From: Nonomuraea rhodomycinica
GTDB taxonomy: Bacteria > Actinomycetota > Actinomycetes > Streptosporangiales > Streptosporangiaceae
DNA: 64,000 nt
NCBI RefSeq assembly: GCF_013363995.1
Contig: NZ_JABWGO010000002.1
Location: 682,001-746,000, forward strand
Direction of reading: 5' to 3'
A model generated the notes under the pieces. The model was given only the letters and a program-made list of their open reading frames with translations. It was not told where the DNA came from and did no database searches. The position numbers and the translations under genes were made by a program. Below are positions 18,282 to 27,295 of the stretch, piece by piece. The number at the start of each line of letters is the position of its first letter. Position 1 is the first letter of the stretch.

Positions 18282-18803
18282 TCACTCGTAGTGGGGTTCG
18301 AGGCCGGCCAGGAGGTTGAAGGAGCCGGTCAGCAGGTTGAGGGCGACCAGGCCGGGGAGCTCGGCGATGATCCGGTCGCTCCAGCCGTGCTCGCGCAGGG
18401 CCGCGACGTCCTGGTCGGTGATCGAGGACGGCTCGGCGAGCACGCGGACGGCGACGCCGATGAGCGCGGCCTCGCGCGGGTCGGCCGAGGTGCCCTGGCG
18501 GGCGAGGGCGACGTCGGCCTCGCTCAGTCCCGCCGCCTTCGCGGCCGTCGTGTGGGCGTCGAGGCAGAGGCCGCAGCCGATCCGCTCCTGCACGGCGAGG
18601 GAGATCTTCTCGCTGAGGGCGCGGGGCAGCTTCGAGCGGCGCATGGCGCGGGACAGGTCGAGGTAGCCCTGCAGGACAGCGGGGGAGTGCGCCATCGTGG
18701 ACACCATCTCCCCGGCGCCGCCCCTCCTCTCGATGATGTCGTCCAGCAGCTCGCGCGCCTTCCCCTGTGCTTGCGCGGGGGTGAGTGCGGTCAGGCGTCG
18801 CAT
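18282..18803 (-). CDS. AhpD-like carboxymuconolactone decarboxylase-family protein
   Basis: A 173-residue protein with the AhpD/CMD signature QERIGCGLCLDAHTTAAKAA: Glu, the CxxC redox pair and the His of the proton relay are all present. Such proteins are small all-helical alkylhydroperoxidases or thiol peroxidase partners in the cytoplasm. ATG at 18803 follows GAGGAG. It is transcribed divergently from a GNAT gene, with a shared 64-base promoter region containing TATAGT on the minus strand. Confidence 0.88.
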   Translation of the reverse strand: MRRLTALTPAQAQGKARELLDDIIERRGGAGEMVSTMAHSPAVLQGYLDLSRAMRRSKLPRALSEKISLAVQERIGCGLCLDAHTTAAKAAGLSEADVALARQGTSADPREAALIGVAVRVLAEPSSITDQDVAALREHGWSDRIIAELPGLVALNLLTGSFNLLAGLEPHYE

Positions 18804-18867
18804 GGGATCACTCCTCTGGTCTCGGGTGGCGATACTATACCCCCGCACCGTATTAAGGAGGCTGGAG
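18804..18867. promoter_or_regulatory. Divergent promoter region, AhpD-like / GNAT
   Basis: Both genes read outward from this 64-base gap. GATACTATACC (about 18831-18841) supplies a TATAGT -10 candidate on the minus strand and TACTAT on the plus strand. An AAGGAG at 18855-18860 serves the GNAT start. Confidence 0.5.
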
Positions 18868-19560
18868 ATGACACCCGGAGGACGACTCGCCGAGCACCTG
18901 ACCCGCTGGCTCGGCGCCTGGCCGCCCGCGTCCGAGCTGGACGTCGTCGGCGAACCCGCGCGGACGCGGCCCGGATGGGACGGCAGGCTCCATCCGGTCA
19001 TGGGGATCGCGTCGCCCGAGGGAGGCGTCCTGTCGGTCCCGCCGGAGCACGCCGGGCCGGTGGCGCGCCTGCACGCCGAGGAGCCCGGCCTCGCCGCGCT
19101 GGGTCCGCGCGTCCCGGCCCTGGTCGGGCATCCCGAGCGCGAGTGGTTCACCGCCGTCTACCGATGGACGCTCTCCCCCGCGTCCCTGCCCCAGCCGGGG
19201 GAGTGGACCGCGGCGGAGCACCCCGATACGCCGGCGTGGCTGCGACCCTTCGGCGGGGACGTGCTGGTCGCCCGGGACCCGGAGACGGGGGCGCACCTGG
19301 CGGGCGTGGGGATCAAGAAGCACGACGCGTACGGTCACGAGCTGGCCGTCGTGACCGCTCCGGAGGCGCGCGGGCGGGGCCTGGCGCGCGCGCTCGTCGC
19401 CCAGGCCGCCCGCCGGGTGCTCGACGAGGGGGCCGTGCCCACCTACATGCACGACCCCGGCAACCTGGCCTCGGCCGCCGTCGCCGCAGCGGCCGGCTTC
19501 CCGGTCCGCGGCTGGACCGCCTTCGGCCTGACCGAGGAGCCGGCGCCGCCCGCGACGTGA
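18868..19560 (+). CDS. GNAT-family N-acetyltransferase
   Basis: A 230-residue protein. A variable N-terminal half precedes a standard GNAT core: VTAPEARGRGLARALVAQAA is motif A with the acetyl-CoA pyrophosphate loop (RGRGLA), and MHDPGNLASAAVAAAAGF is motif B. The substrate is unknown. ATG at 18868 sits 7 bases after AAGGAG. The 3' end, including the stop codon, lies in a 36-bp direct repeat whose second copy is the intergenic spacer to the next gene. Confidence 0.87.
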   Translation: MTPGGRLAEHLTRWLGAWPPASELDVVGEPARTRPGWDGRLHPVMGIASPEGGVLSVPPEHAGPVARLHAEEPGLAALGPRVPALVGHPEREWFTAVYRWTLSPASLPQPGEWTAAEHPDTPAWLRPFGGDVLVARDPETGAHLAGVGIKKHDAYGHELAVVTAPEARGRGLARALVAQAARRVLDEGAVPTYMHDPGNLASAAVAAAAGFPVRGWTAFGLTEEPAPPAT

Positions 19561-19607
19561 CGCCGTCAGCAGAGGAGCCGGCGCCGCCCGCGACGTGACG
19601 CCGTCAG
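19534..19607. repeat. 36-bp direct repeat, period 38, spanning a stop codon
   Basis: The segments 19534-19569 and 19572-19607 are identical. The first copy holds the end of the GNAT gene (EEPAPPAT and stop); the second reaches into the stop codon of the convergent M28 peptidase gene at 19604-19606. It looks like a recent slippage duplication. Confidence 0.92.
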
Positions 19608-21892
19608 AAGGCGTACGTGCGGGTGACCGCCATGAGCCCGCCGTCCTCCCTGGTGGAGGCCACCAGGGACGGCGGCATGGGGGTGAACCCCGGCACCGCG
19701 CGCAGGCCGTCGGTCTCGGCGACGGCCGTCACGCGGACCGGGCCCGCCCCCGCCACCCGCAGCGTGATCTCGGCGCCGCCCGCGGGCAGGCCGCGGAAGC
19801 GCACCTCGCCCGGCCAGGTGCCGGCCCGCGCCCCCGTCACCGGCACGGTCACGGTCGTCAGCCCGCGCGCCGCGGCCGTCGCCCCGGTGATCGGGCGTTC
19901 GACGCGGAGCGTCACCGAGCGGGCGCCGCGTCCGGCGCGTACCCGCAGCCGGATCGTGCCGCCCTCGCGGCCCAGCAGTGTGAGGCGGGGAGCGGCGGCG
20001 GGGGCGGCGGGCGCCGGCCCGGTCCACAGCGCGCCGCGGGCGTAGCCGGGCGGGAGGCCGGAGACGTCGTGACCGGAGACGTAGCGCCGGGTCCACGCGG
20101 GCGGGTCGGTGTCGGCGCTGACCCAGTGGGCCGTCCGCGCGCCGGCGTCCATCACGTACGCCAGGTGCGTGCGCCCCGGGTCGGCCGCGTCGAAGCGGTC
20201 CACGGCCAGCCCGCCGGCGGCCAGGGCGAGCGCGAGCGCCGCGGCGACGGCCGGCACGGCCGGGCGCCACCGTCGCGGCGGCGACAGCAGCTCGGCGAAC
20301 GGCAGCAGCGTCAGCGCGAACAGCGCCACGACCAGGGCGGCGGCCCCGCCCAGGGCCAGCCCCAGGCCGTCGAGGACCAGCCTGGCCATTGCGGGCAGCA
20401 GCATCGCCGACACGCAGGCGCCGGCCGTCAGCGCCGCCACCCGCCACCGGGGCGGCAGCAGCACCGCGCCCAGCCCGCCGAGCGCGCCCGCCAGCGCGGG
20501 CAGCGTGAGGAGGTACGCGGCGCCCGGCGCGTACGCCGCGCACGCGACCCCCAGCCCCGCCGGCCAGGCCAGCGCGCCGACCGCCAGCGCGGCGGGCCCG
20601 GCCACCCGCCGCAGCGCCGCGTACCAGGCCAGCACCGAGGCCACGGCCAGCAGCGCGACGGCCGCCTGGAACGGCCCCGGCCGGTGCAGCAGCCCGCCCA
20701 TCACGTCGTACACCGGCCGCATTCCGGCCATCACCTGCCACTGCCCCTGGGCCAGCACCACGGCCAGCGCGAGCGGCGCGACGCCGGACACCGCGCCCAC
20801 GGCCAGGCGCGGCAGGCTGAGCAGCCGCCTGCGGCGGGCCACCAGCGCGAGCCCCGCGACCGCGGCCACCGCCAGCAGGGCGAGCGGCCACACGAGGGCC
20901 TGCGGATAGCGCACCATGACGCCGAGGAGCCGGAAGTACGTGGCGTCGTGGCCGGCCCGCAGCGTCGCCAGGTCCGCGTTCCCCAGCGTGCGGGCCAGCG
21001 CCAGCATCGTGGAGCCGTGGTGCTGGAGGCTGCCCCGGTCGAGCTGGTCCACGGAGTCCTGGGCGGTGTGGTAGCGCGAGGAGCGTTCGAGGTAGGCGAA
21101 GTTCATGCCGGTGAAGCCGGCCTCGGTCAGCGGCGTGAAGTCGGTGTTGTTCGGCAGCAGGCGGTAGATCGCCATCAGCGACGAGTTCCCGCGCGGGTGC
21201 GACACGGCCTGCCCGAACGTGCGCACCAGCTCGGCGTCGCCCGGGGTGGTCTCGAACAGCATGGAAGGCCCGGCGACCCCGCGGGCCTCGAAGTTGAGCA
21301 GCACCCCGCCCTCGCGGCCCAGCGGGTGCTCGCGGGCGAACGCCTCCGCGCCCAGCACGCCGTCCTCCTCGCCGTCGCTCATCAGCAGCACGAGGTCGTT
21401 GCGGAGCGCGGCGCCGCCGAGCGCCCGTACGGTCTCCAGCATCGCGGCGACGGCCGCGGCGTCGTCGGAGGCGCCGGGGCCCATGGACGCCGAGTCGTAG
21501 TGCGCCGCGATCAGCACCGTCCCGGTCGGGTCGCTGCCGCGCCGTACGGCCACCAGATTGTGCACCTGCCCGAACGCGGCCAGCCCCGTCGAGGCGTTGG
21601 CGCCGATCGCCCGCTGCGTCATGACCTCCAGCCCCGCGGCCCGCAGCTGCCCCGCCAGGTAGGTTCTGGCCCGCTCGCCGGCCGGGCCGCCGATCGGGCG
21701 CGGCTCGGTGGCGAAGCGTTCGAGATGCCGCAGAGCCCGCCCGGCGCTGAACTCGCCGCTCGGCGCCGAGGCGGGCAAGGGCTGCATGGTGCTGTCCGCC
21801 ATCGCGGTCAGCATGATGAGCGCGGCGAGGACGAGCAGGGCCGACAGCCCCGCCACGACCCGGCGCGGCGCCTCGATCAAGGTTCCGGTCAT
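19604..21892 (-). CDS. Membrane-bound M28-family zinc aminopeptidase
   Basis: A 762-residue protein. After one N-terminal membrane helix (about 13-33) comes an extracytoplasmic M28 peptidase domain (about 45-310) with zinc ligands in AAHYDSASMGPGASDDAAAV (His and Asp), LLMSDGEEDGVLGAEAF (catalytic Glu pair) and a later His. Residues ~340-590 form eight or so membrane segments, and the rest is an outside beta-rich domain. This is the architecture of Fxna/ER aminopeptidase-like M28 permease-type proteins; the peptide substrate is unknown. It converges with the GNAT gene and diverges from the kinase gene across ~150 bases. No strong ribosome-binding site precedes the ATG at 21892. Confidence 0.85.
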   Translation of the reverse strand: MTGTLIEAPRRVVAGLSALLVLAALIMLTAMADSTMQPLPASAPSGEFSAGRALRHLERFATEPRPIGGPAGERARTYLAGQLRAAGLEVMTQRAIGANASTGLAAFGQVHNLVAVRRGSDPTGTVLIAAHYDSASMGPGASDDAAAVAAMLETVRALGGAALRNDLVLLMSDGEEDGVLGAEAFAREHPLGREGGVLLNFEARGVAGPSMLFETTPGDAELVRTFGQAVSHPRGNSSLMAIYRLLPNNTDFTPLTEAGFTGMNFAYLERSSRYHTAQDSVDQLDRGSLQHHGSTMLALARTLGNADLATLRAGHDATYFRLLGVMVRYPQALVWPLALLAVAAVAGLALVARRRRLLSLPRLAVGAVSGVAPLALAVVLAQGQWQVMAGMRPVYDVMGGLLHRPGPFQAAVALLAVASVLAWYAALRRVAGPAALAVGALAWPAGLGVACAAYAPGAAYLLTLPALAGALGGLGAVLLPPRWRVAALTAGACVSAMLLPAMARLVLDGLGLALGGAAALVVALFALTLLPFAELLSPPRRWRPAVPAVAAALALALAAGGLAVDRFDAADPGRTHLAYVMDAGARTAHWVSADTDPPAWTRRYVSGHDVSGLPPGYARGALWTGPAPAAPAAAPRLTLLGREGGTIRLRVRAGRGARSVTLRVERPITGATAAARGLTTVTVPVTGARAGTWPGEVRFRGLPAGGAEITLRVAGAGPVRVTAVAETDGLRAVPGFTPMPPSLVASTREDGGLMAVTRTYAF

Positions 21893-22043
21893 GGCCAGGA
21901 ACGCTATGTCCGCGCCCTTGTGCCGGGTAATGAGGCGGGTGCCCGGATCGACCTGCGGTTTTCCTCAGTGCGACCGCCGGGACTCCCCGCGCGCTGATCG
22001 TCCTCGGGCCAACCAACCGCCCGCGGCGGTAGTCCAACCCCGC

Positions 22044-25000
22044 GTGAGCAACGCACTGATCGACGGGGACCCGCAGCGGCTCGGCGCGTACTGGCTGGCC
22101 GGGCGGCTGGGCGCGGGCGGCCAGGGCGTCGTGTACGAGGCGTACGACCAGGCCGGCACGCGGGTGGCGGTCAAGGTGCTGCGGGGCGACCTGGCCGGTC
22201 AGAAGGAGCTGCGGGGGCGGATGGCCAGGGAGGTCGTGGCGGCGCAGCGGGTCGCGTCGTTCTGCACCGCCCGGGTCCTCGGCGCCGACCTCGACGGGCC
22301 CAGGCCGTACATCGTCAGCGAGTACGTCGAGGGCCCAGCCTGCGGGCGGCCGTGACGGGCGGCCGGCGCTTCGCCGGGGACGACCTGCACCGGCTGGCCA
22401 CGGCGATCGCCACCGCGCTGACCGCCGTCCACGACGCGGGCGTCGTCCACCGCGACCTCAAGCCCGACAACGTGCTGCTCGGCCCGGACGGCCCCCGGGT
22501 GATCGACTTCGGCGTGGCCAGGACGCAGGAGATGTCGCTCACGACGACCGGGGTGGTGGCGGGCACGCCCGGCTACATGGCGCCCGAGGCGTTCTCGGGG
22601 GAACGCGTGGGGCCGGCCGCGGACGTGTTCGCGTGGGGCGCCGTGGTGCTGTTCGCCGCCACCGGCAAGGACCCGTTCGCGGGGGAGTCGCTGGGCGCGG
22701 TCATGCACCGGGTGCTCGCGCACGAGCCCGACCTCGCCGTGCTGCCCGGCTCGCTGCGCGGCCTGGTCCGGGCGGCGCTGGCCAAGGACGCGGCGCGCCG
22801 CCCGCCCTCGCGCGACCTCCTGCTGAGCCTGCTCAACGCCGACGGTCTCGCCGGGAGAACGGACGGAACGGCCGGGCGGGAGGGCGGTCTCGCGGAGCCG
22901 GACGGGGCGGCCGTGCCGGAGGGCGGTCTCGCCGGGCCGGACGGGGCGGCGGGGGAGACGGCGCGGCTGCTCGCGCGCGGCGCGGACGGCGGCGAGCGGC
23001 TGGGGGTGCCCGGCGACGATCCGGCGCTCGGCGTCATCGCCGAGGACGCCTACGCCGCCCTCTCGCCCGCCGACCGGGAACTCGTGCCGGACGTCTTCCT
23101 GCGCCTGGTCACGGTGACCGAGGAGGGCTTCCTCATGCCGCGCGAGGCGCGCAGGTCCGAGCTGCCGCCCGACGCCGAGCGCGTGCTGGCCGCGTTCGCC
23201 TACCTCGTCTCGGCCGTGGACGGCGGGGAACGGCTGCGGCTGCTGCGGCCCGCCCTGCCGCTGGCCTGGCCCCGGCTGCGCGCCTGGATCGCGGCCAACC
23301 GGGACGGGCTGTCCATCCACCGGCAGATCCTGACGGCCGCCGAGCGCTGGCAGGAACGCGGGCGCAAGGACGCCGACCTCCTGCACGGCAGCTCCCTCGA
23401 CGACGCGCTGCGCTGGGCCGCCGCCGAACGGCGCAACATCACCCTCACGCCCGCCGAGCGGGACTTCCTGGAGGCCGGCGCGGCCCTCACCAGGCGCCGC
23501 TCGCGGCGCACCAGGGCGCTGGCCGCCGGTCTCGGCGTGCTGCTGGTGGTGTCGCTGGTCGCGGGCGGCCTCGCGGTACGGCAGAGCATCACCCTGGCCG
23601 AGCAGGGCGAGACGCTCGCCCGGCAGCGCGACACGTCCGAGTCGGCCCGGCTGGCGGGCGTCGCCGAGTCGGTGCGCGGCCGCGACCCCGTGCTCGCCAT
23701 GCTGCTCAGCGCGGCGGCCGGACGGCTCTCGCCCACGGCCGAGGCGCGGTCGAGCCTGTTCGCCTCGCTCACCGACCAGGCCACCGGCGCCTTCCACGAC
23801 CCGGCGACGGGGCCGGACGTGGCCCGCGCGCTCAGCGCCGACGGCCGCACGCTGGTCAGCGTCAGCCCCGGCGAGGTGCGGATCTGGGACGTGGCGACCG
23901 GACGCCGCACGGGCGGCTTCACCGGCGCCCTCACCGCCCCGGGCCGGCCCGCCGCACGGCTGCGGCAGGTCGCGGTCAGCGAGGACGGCCGGCTGCTCGC
24001 CGTGGCCGACACCAAGGGCGTGGCGCTGTGGAACCTCGCCACCGGCGCCCGGGTGGGCCCGCGCGTGCCCGCCGCCGAGGAGATCGACCTGGAGGTCTCC
24101 TTCAGCGGTGGCCTGCTCGTCATCGACATCGGACAGGGCAAGACCATCCGCGACCCGCGCACCGGCCGCAGCACCGCGGTGCCCACGCTGGACAAGGTGG
24201 CGGTCCACCCCGGCGGCGACTACGTCGTGGCGGGCGGGAAACGGTGGGCGCTGCCCTCCGGCAAGCCGCTGCCGGGCTTCCCCGGGATCTGTTCGAACTG
24301 CGCCGCCTGGGCCGGCTTCAGCCGCGACGGGCGGCGGCTGGCCATCGGCGACGACAAGGGGCTGACCGTCTTCGACGCCCGCACCCGCAAGGAGCTCACC
24401 TTCCTCGCGGACTGGGAGCGCATGGCGACCCCGGTGTTCGACCGGGACGGCCGGGTGCTCGCGGGGCTGGGCGCGACGCTGCGGCTCTACGAGGTGGACG
24501 CCGACGAGCCGCTGGTGTACGAGCGCGCGCTCCCCGACCTGGCGTCCGCGGTCGGGTTCGGACCGGACGGCCTGCGGTACCTGAGCGAGGACACGGTCGT
24601 CACGCTCCCGCCGTACGCGGTCGCGGCGGAGCCCGTGGACGAGGTGGAGCTCGGCACGGGCGGCCGGCTCCTCGCCTCCCACGCGCTGGACGCCTCAGAG
24701 GTACGGCTGGCCGACCCCCGCGCGTGGGACGCCTCCCGGGCGCGGTCGGCCGGCCGGGCGCTGGCGGCCGGTCCGTCGGACCCGTACGACAGCGAGCTCA
24801 CCTTCAGCCGCGACGGCCGCCGGCTCGCGCTGCGGCGCAGCGAAAGCGTCGTCGTCTGGGACACCGCCACCGGAGGCGAGCTGGCCAGGGTGCCGCTCTC
24901 CGGCATCACCGACGGCTCGCTTCCCGGCCCGGCCGGGCTGTGGACGGCCGGGGAGAGGACGTTCACCCTCTGGGCGCTGCCCGGCGGGCGGCGGGTCAGG

Positions 25001-25576
25001 CAGGTGCCCAGGCCGCGCCTGTCCGGCTGGACGGTGACCGCGGACGGCCGGCTCGTCGGCCTCGACGCGGACCGGCTGCGCATGGTCGACCTGGAGAGCG
25101 GGCGGCCTTACGGGCCGCGGCTGCCGTTCCCCGGCGCGACCGAGGACGTCTGGTTCGACGCGGGCGCGCGGCTGGTCGCCGCGGACTTCGCCGGCAAGGT
25201 CGGCGTCTGGGACACGCGCACCGGGGCCCAGGTGGGCGACTGGCTGCGGGTGGGCGCGGCCCCGTGGGCGGCGGCGTTCTCGCCCGACGACCGGCTGTTC
25301 GCGTTCGCCTCGCAGGACAAGACGCTGACCGTCTGGGACGTGGGGCGGGGGCAGCCGGTCGGGCCCGTGGCACGGCTGACGGACAGCGCGCGGTCGGTCG
25401 TCTTCACCGCGGACTCGGCGGAGGTGGTGGCGATCGGCCGGAAGGCGCGGCCGACCCGGCTGCCCGTGGCGGTCGGGCCGCTGATCGGGGCGGTCTGCGC
25501 GCGGGCCGGGCGGAGCCTCACCGCGGCGGAGTGGGCGCGCCACCTCCCCGGCCGGGCGTACCGGCCGGGGTGCTGA
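22044..25576 (+). CDS. Serine/threonine kinase with WD40-type beta-propeller, interrupted by a 1-base frameshift
   Basis: Two abutting frames make one gene. 22044-22355 encodes the kinase N-lobe (GRLGAGGQGVVYEAYD glycine loop, VAVKVL lysine, YIVSEYVEGP hinge) and stops. 22352-25576 resumes at the C-lobe (HRDLKPDNVLLG, VIDFGVAR, APE). Restoring one C in CCC at 22334-22336 joins them as EGPSLRAAVTGG, giving about 1177 residues. After the kinase come a repeated hinge, a ~150-residue domain, a membrane helix (LAAGLGVLLVVSLVAGGLAV, about 490-510) and a propeller with WD-type GVWDTRTG and TVWDVGRG units, which would lie outside. Either a sequencing error, a phase-variable C-run or a true pseudogene. 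Start GTG at 22044 lacks a clear ribosome-binding site. Confidence 0.82.
22880..22957. repeat. 39-bp tandem repeat in the kinase hinge
   Basis: Two near-identical copies starting at 22880 and 22919 encode EGGLAEPDGAAVP and EGGLAGPDGAAGE in the linker after the kinase domain. In frame. Confidence 0.75.
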
Positions 25577-25622
25577 CCCACCGGCCCCGGCCGGTACGCC
25601 GGCCGGGGTGCTGACCCACCGG
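25561..25622. repeat. 24-bp direct repeat, period 38, spanning the kinase stop codon
   Basis: The segments 25561-25584 and 25599-25622 are identical. The first contains the stop codon of the kinase/WD40 gene. ACCGGC/GCCGGT within 25580-25595 can also form a small hairpin that may end this transcript. Confidence 0.88.
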
Positions 25623-25668
25623 GCCCGTGCGCGTGTACCGGCCGGGATGCCGACCGGCCGGGCGGCGG

Positions 25669-27132
25669 TCAGCCCTGGCCGGACCAGTACGCCTGGGCGC
25701 GCTGCCAGGCCGCGGCGCCGACCGCCCGGCCGAGGGCGCGGCCCTGCAGGTCGCCGGCGCGGAAGTGGATGCCGCCGTAGCGCCGCGACAGCCCGGCCTG
25801 GTCGGCCGCCTCGGAGAAGGTGTGCCAGCGCAGCGTCACGTCGGCGGCGGGGGTGACGCCCGGCTCCACCTGCGACGAGCCCTTCGCGATCACGGCCTCG
25901 CCGCCGAACGCGTCGCCGCCCGTGAAGCTCCGCAGCACCTCGGCCGCCGCCCCGCTGAACGTGCTGTGCCCCGAGACGTACTCCGCGAACGGCGGCGTCG
26001 GGAACGTGGGCACCTGGTAGGGCACCCAGGTCGCGCCGTCGATCACCCGGCCGCCCCAGGTGGGGATCCGCTGCCCCCGGTACAGGTAGCGGACCGCGGT
26101 GATCGGGCGGACGGAGTCGTGGTCGCGCTTGACCTCCCAGGCGGCGATCCCGGCGTCCATCACCGAGTTGGCCAGCGCGAAGAACATCTTCACGTCCTCG
26201 TCCAGGCCGTGCCCGTCGCGCGCCGACACCTGCTGGGCGAACAGGCACCAGTGGCCGGGCGGGGTCTCGCTGTTCGGGCCGTCGGCCCAGTACTCGGCGA
26301 TCGCCTTCTGGCGGTCGGTCAGCGCCGCGGTGCCCGCCACGATCTCGGCGGCCTGCGCGCGGAAGGCGGTCGTGCCGTTCGCCGCGGGCGCGGGCACGCC
26401 GTCGGCGAGGTCGCGGGCCCGGCCGCTGAAGGAGGCCACCCCGCCCCAGTGGGGCGCCAGGAACGGCGGCGTCACCAGCGCCCCCGCCTTGTTGCGGTAG
26501 GTGAGCGGCTGCCAGCGGCTCGGGTCGTTGACCGAGGTCAGCGGGTCGGCGACGACCATCGGGGCGTTGACCGGGGCGTAGCCGGTGGTGTCGGCGTAGC
26601 CGCCGAGCTGGTTGGAGCCGTCGGCGTGCCGGTGCTCCAGCACCGCCGTGCACGCGGCCAGCCCGGTGCGGGCCGGCTGGCTGGAGGTGTCGGCCGGGTC
26701 GTAGCCCAGCTCGGTCATCAGGGCGTCGAAGGCGGGGCGCTGCGCCGGGTAGAGGTCGGCGGCGGCCTGGTGGGCGGCGTAGCTGACCGCCTCGGCGCGG
26801 TTGGCCTCGGTGCGCTCCGGCTCGGGCCGGCGCAGCGAGCCGCCCAGCCGGGTGCCGACGGCGACCGCGTCGTAGGCGGCCCACGCGTCGTACGCGCAGG
26901 TGTGGACCACGGCCAGGGCCCTGGCTGCCTGCGGCGGGCCGAGGGTGCCGGTGCGCACGGCCGCCAGCACCGCCTCGTTCCAGCGCACCACGACGTTGCG
27001 CCCGGTGCCGGCGCGCGCCTCCGCGGACGCGGAGGAGCCCGGCGCCGGGTGGGCGGGGGCGACGGGCAGCAGGAGCGTGGCGGTGGCCGCCACGGTGAGC
27101 GCGAGCGCGCGTAAGGACGTCCGTTCGGGCAT
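25669..27132 (-). CDS. Secreted vanadium-dependent haloperoxidase/PAP2-family protein
   Basis: A 487-residue protein with a signal peptide (LRALALTVAATATLLLPVAPAHPAPG). The vanadate/phosphate pocket of the VHPO-PAP2 superfamily is intact: KRDHDSVRPITAVRY (Lys and first Arg), YVSGHSTFSGAA (SGHS with the acid-base His) and SRRYGGIHFRAGD (second Arg and the His that binds vanadium). Bacterial relatives oxidise halides or act as phosphatases; which one cannot be told. Its secretion suggests an extracellular role. ATG at 27132 follows GAGGAG. About 57 bases upstream lie three CTCGAA-type half-sites. Confidence 0.88.
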   Translation of the reverse strand: MPERTSLRALALTVAATATLLLPVAPAHPAPGSSASAEARAGTGRNVVVRWNEAVLAAVRTGTLGPPQAARALAVVHTCAYDAWAAYDAVAVGTRLGGSLRRPEPERTEANRAEAVSYAAHQAAADLYPAQRPAFDALMTELGYDPADTSSQPARTGLAACTAVLEHRHADGSNQLGGYADTTGYAPVNAPMVVADPLTSVNDPSRWQPLTYRNKAGALVTPPFLAPHWGGVASFSGRARDLADGVPAPAANGTTAFRAQAAEIVAGTAALTDRQKAIAEYWADGPNSETPPGHWCLFAQQVSARDGHGLDEDVKMFFALANSVMDAGIAAWEVKRDHDSVRPITAVRYLYRGQRIPTWGGRVIDGATWVPYQVPTFPTPPFAEYVSGHSTFSGAAAEVLRSFTGGDAFGGEAVIAKGSSQVEPGVTPAADVTLRWHTFSEAADQAGLSRRYGGIHFRAGDLQGRALGRAVGAAAWQRAQAYWSGQG

Positions 27133-27188
27133 GGCAGATCTCCTCGCTTTGCGGGCCCCCGTGCATCTGGCTTGGCGATCATGCCATG

Positions 27189-27216
27189 CTCGAACGCGTA
27201 TTCGAGCTAACTCGAA
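27189..27216 (-). promoter_or_regulatory. Candidate operator upstream of the haloperoxidase gene
   Basis: Three half-sites alternate in orientation: CTCGAA (27189-27194), TTCGAG (27201-27206) and CTCGAA (27211-27216). The last two form a perfect 6-bp palindrome with a 4-base spacer. The site lies between the haloperoxidase start and the upstream PLP-enzyme gene. The binding protein is unknown. Confidence 0.5.
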
Positions 27217-27234
27217 GGTGGGTGTTGCCTATCC

Positions 27235-27294
27235 GGTCGCCGCCCGGGTCGCCGCCCGGGTCGCCGCCCGGTCCGTCGCTCGGCCCGTCGCTCG
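27235..27294. repeat. 12-bp tandem repeat (three perfect, two degenerate units)
   Basis: Three GGTCGCCGCCCG units (27235-27270) followed by two diverged units to 27294, ending at the stop codon of the PLP-enzyme gene (27296-27298). Intergenic. Confidence 0.85.
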
Positions 27295-27295
27295 G

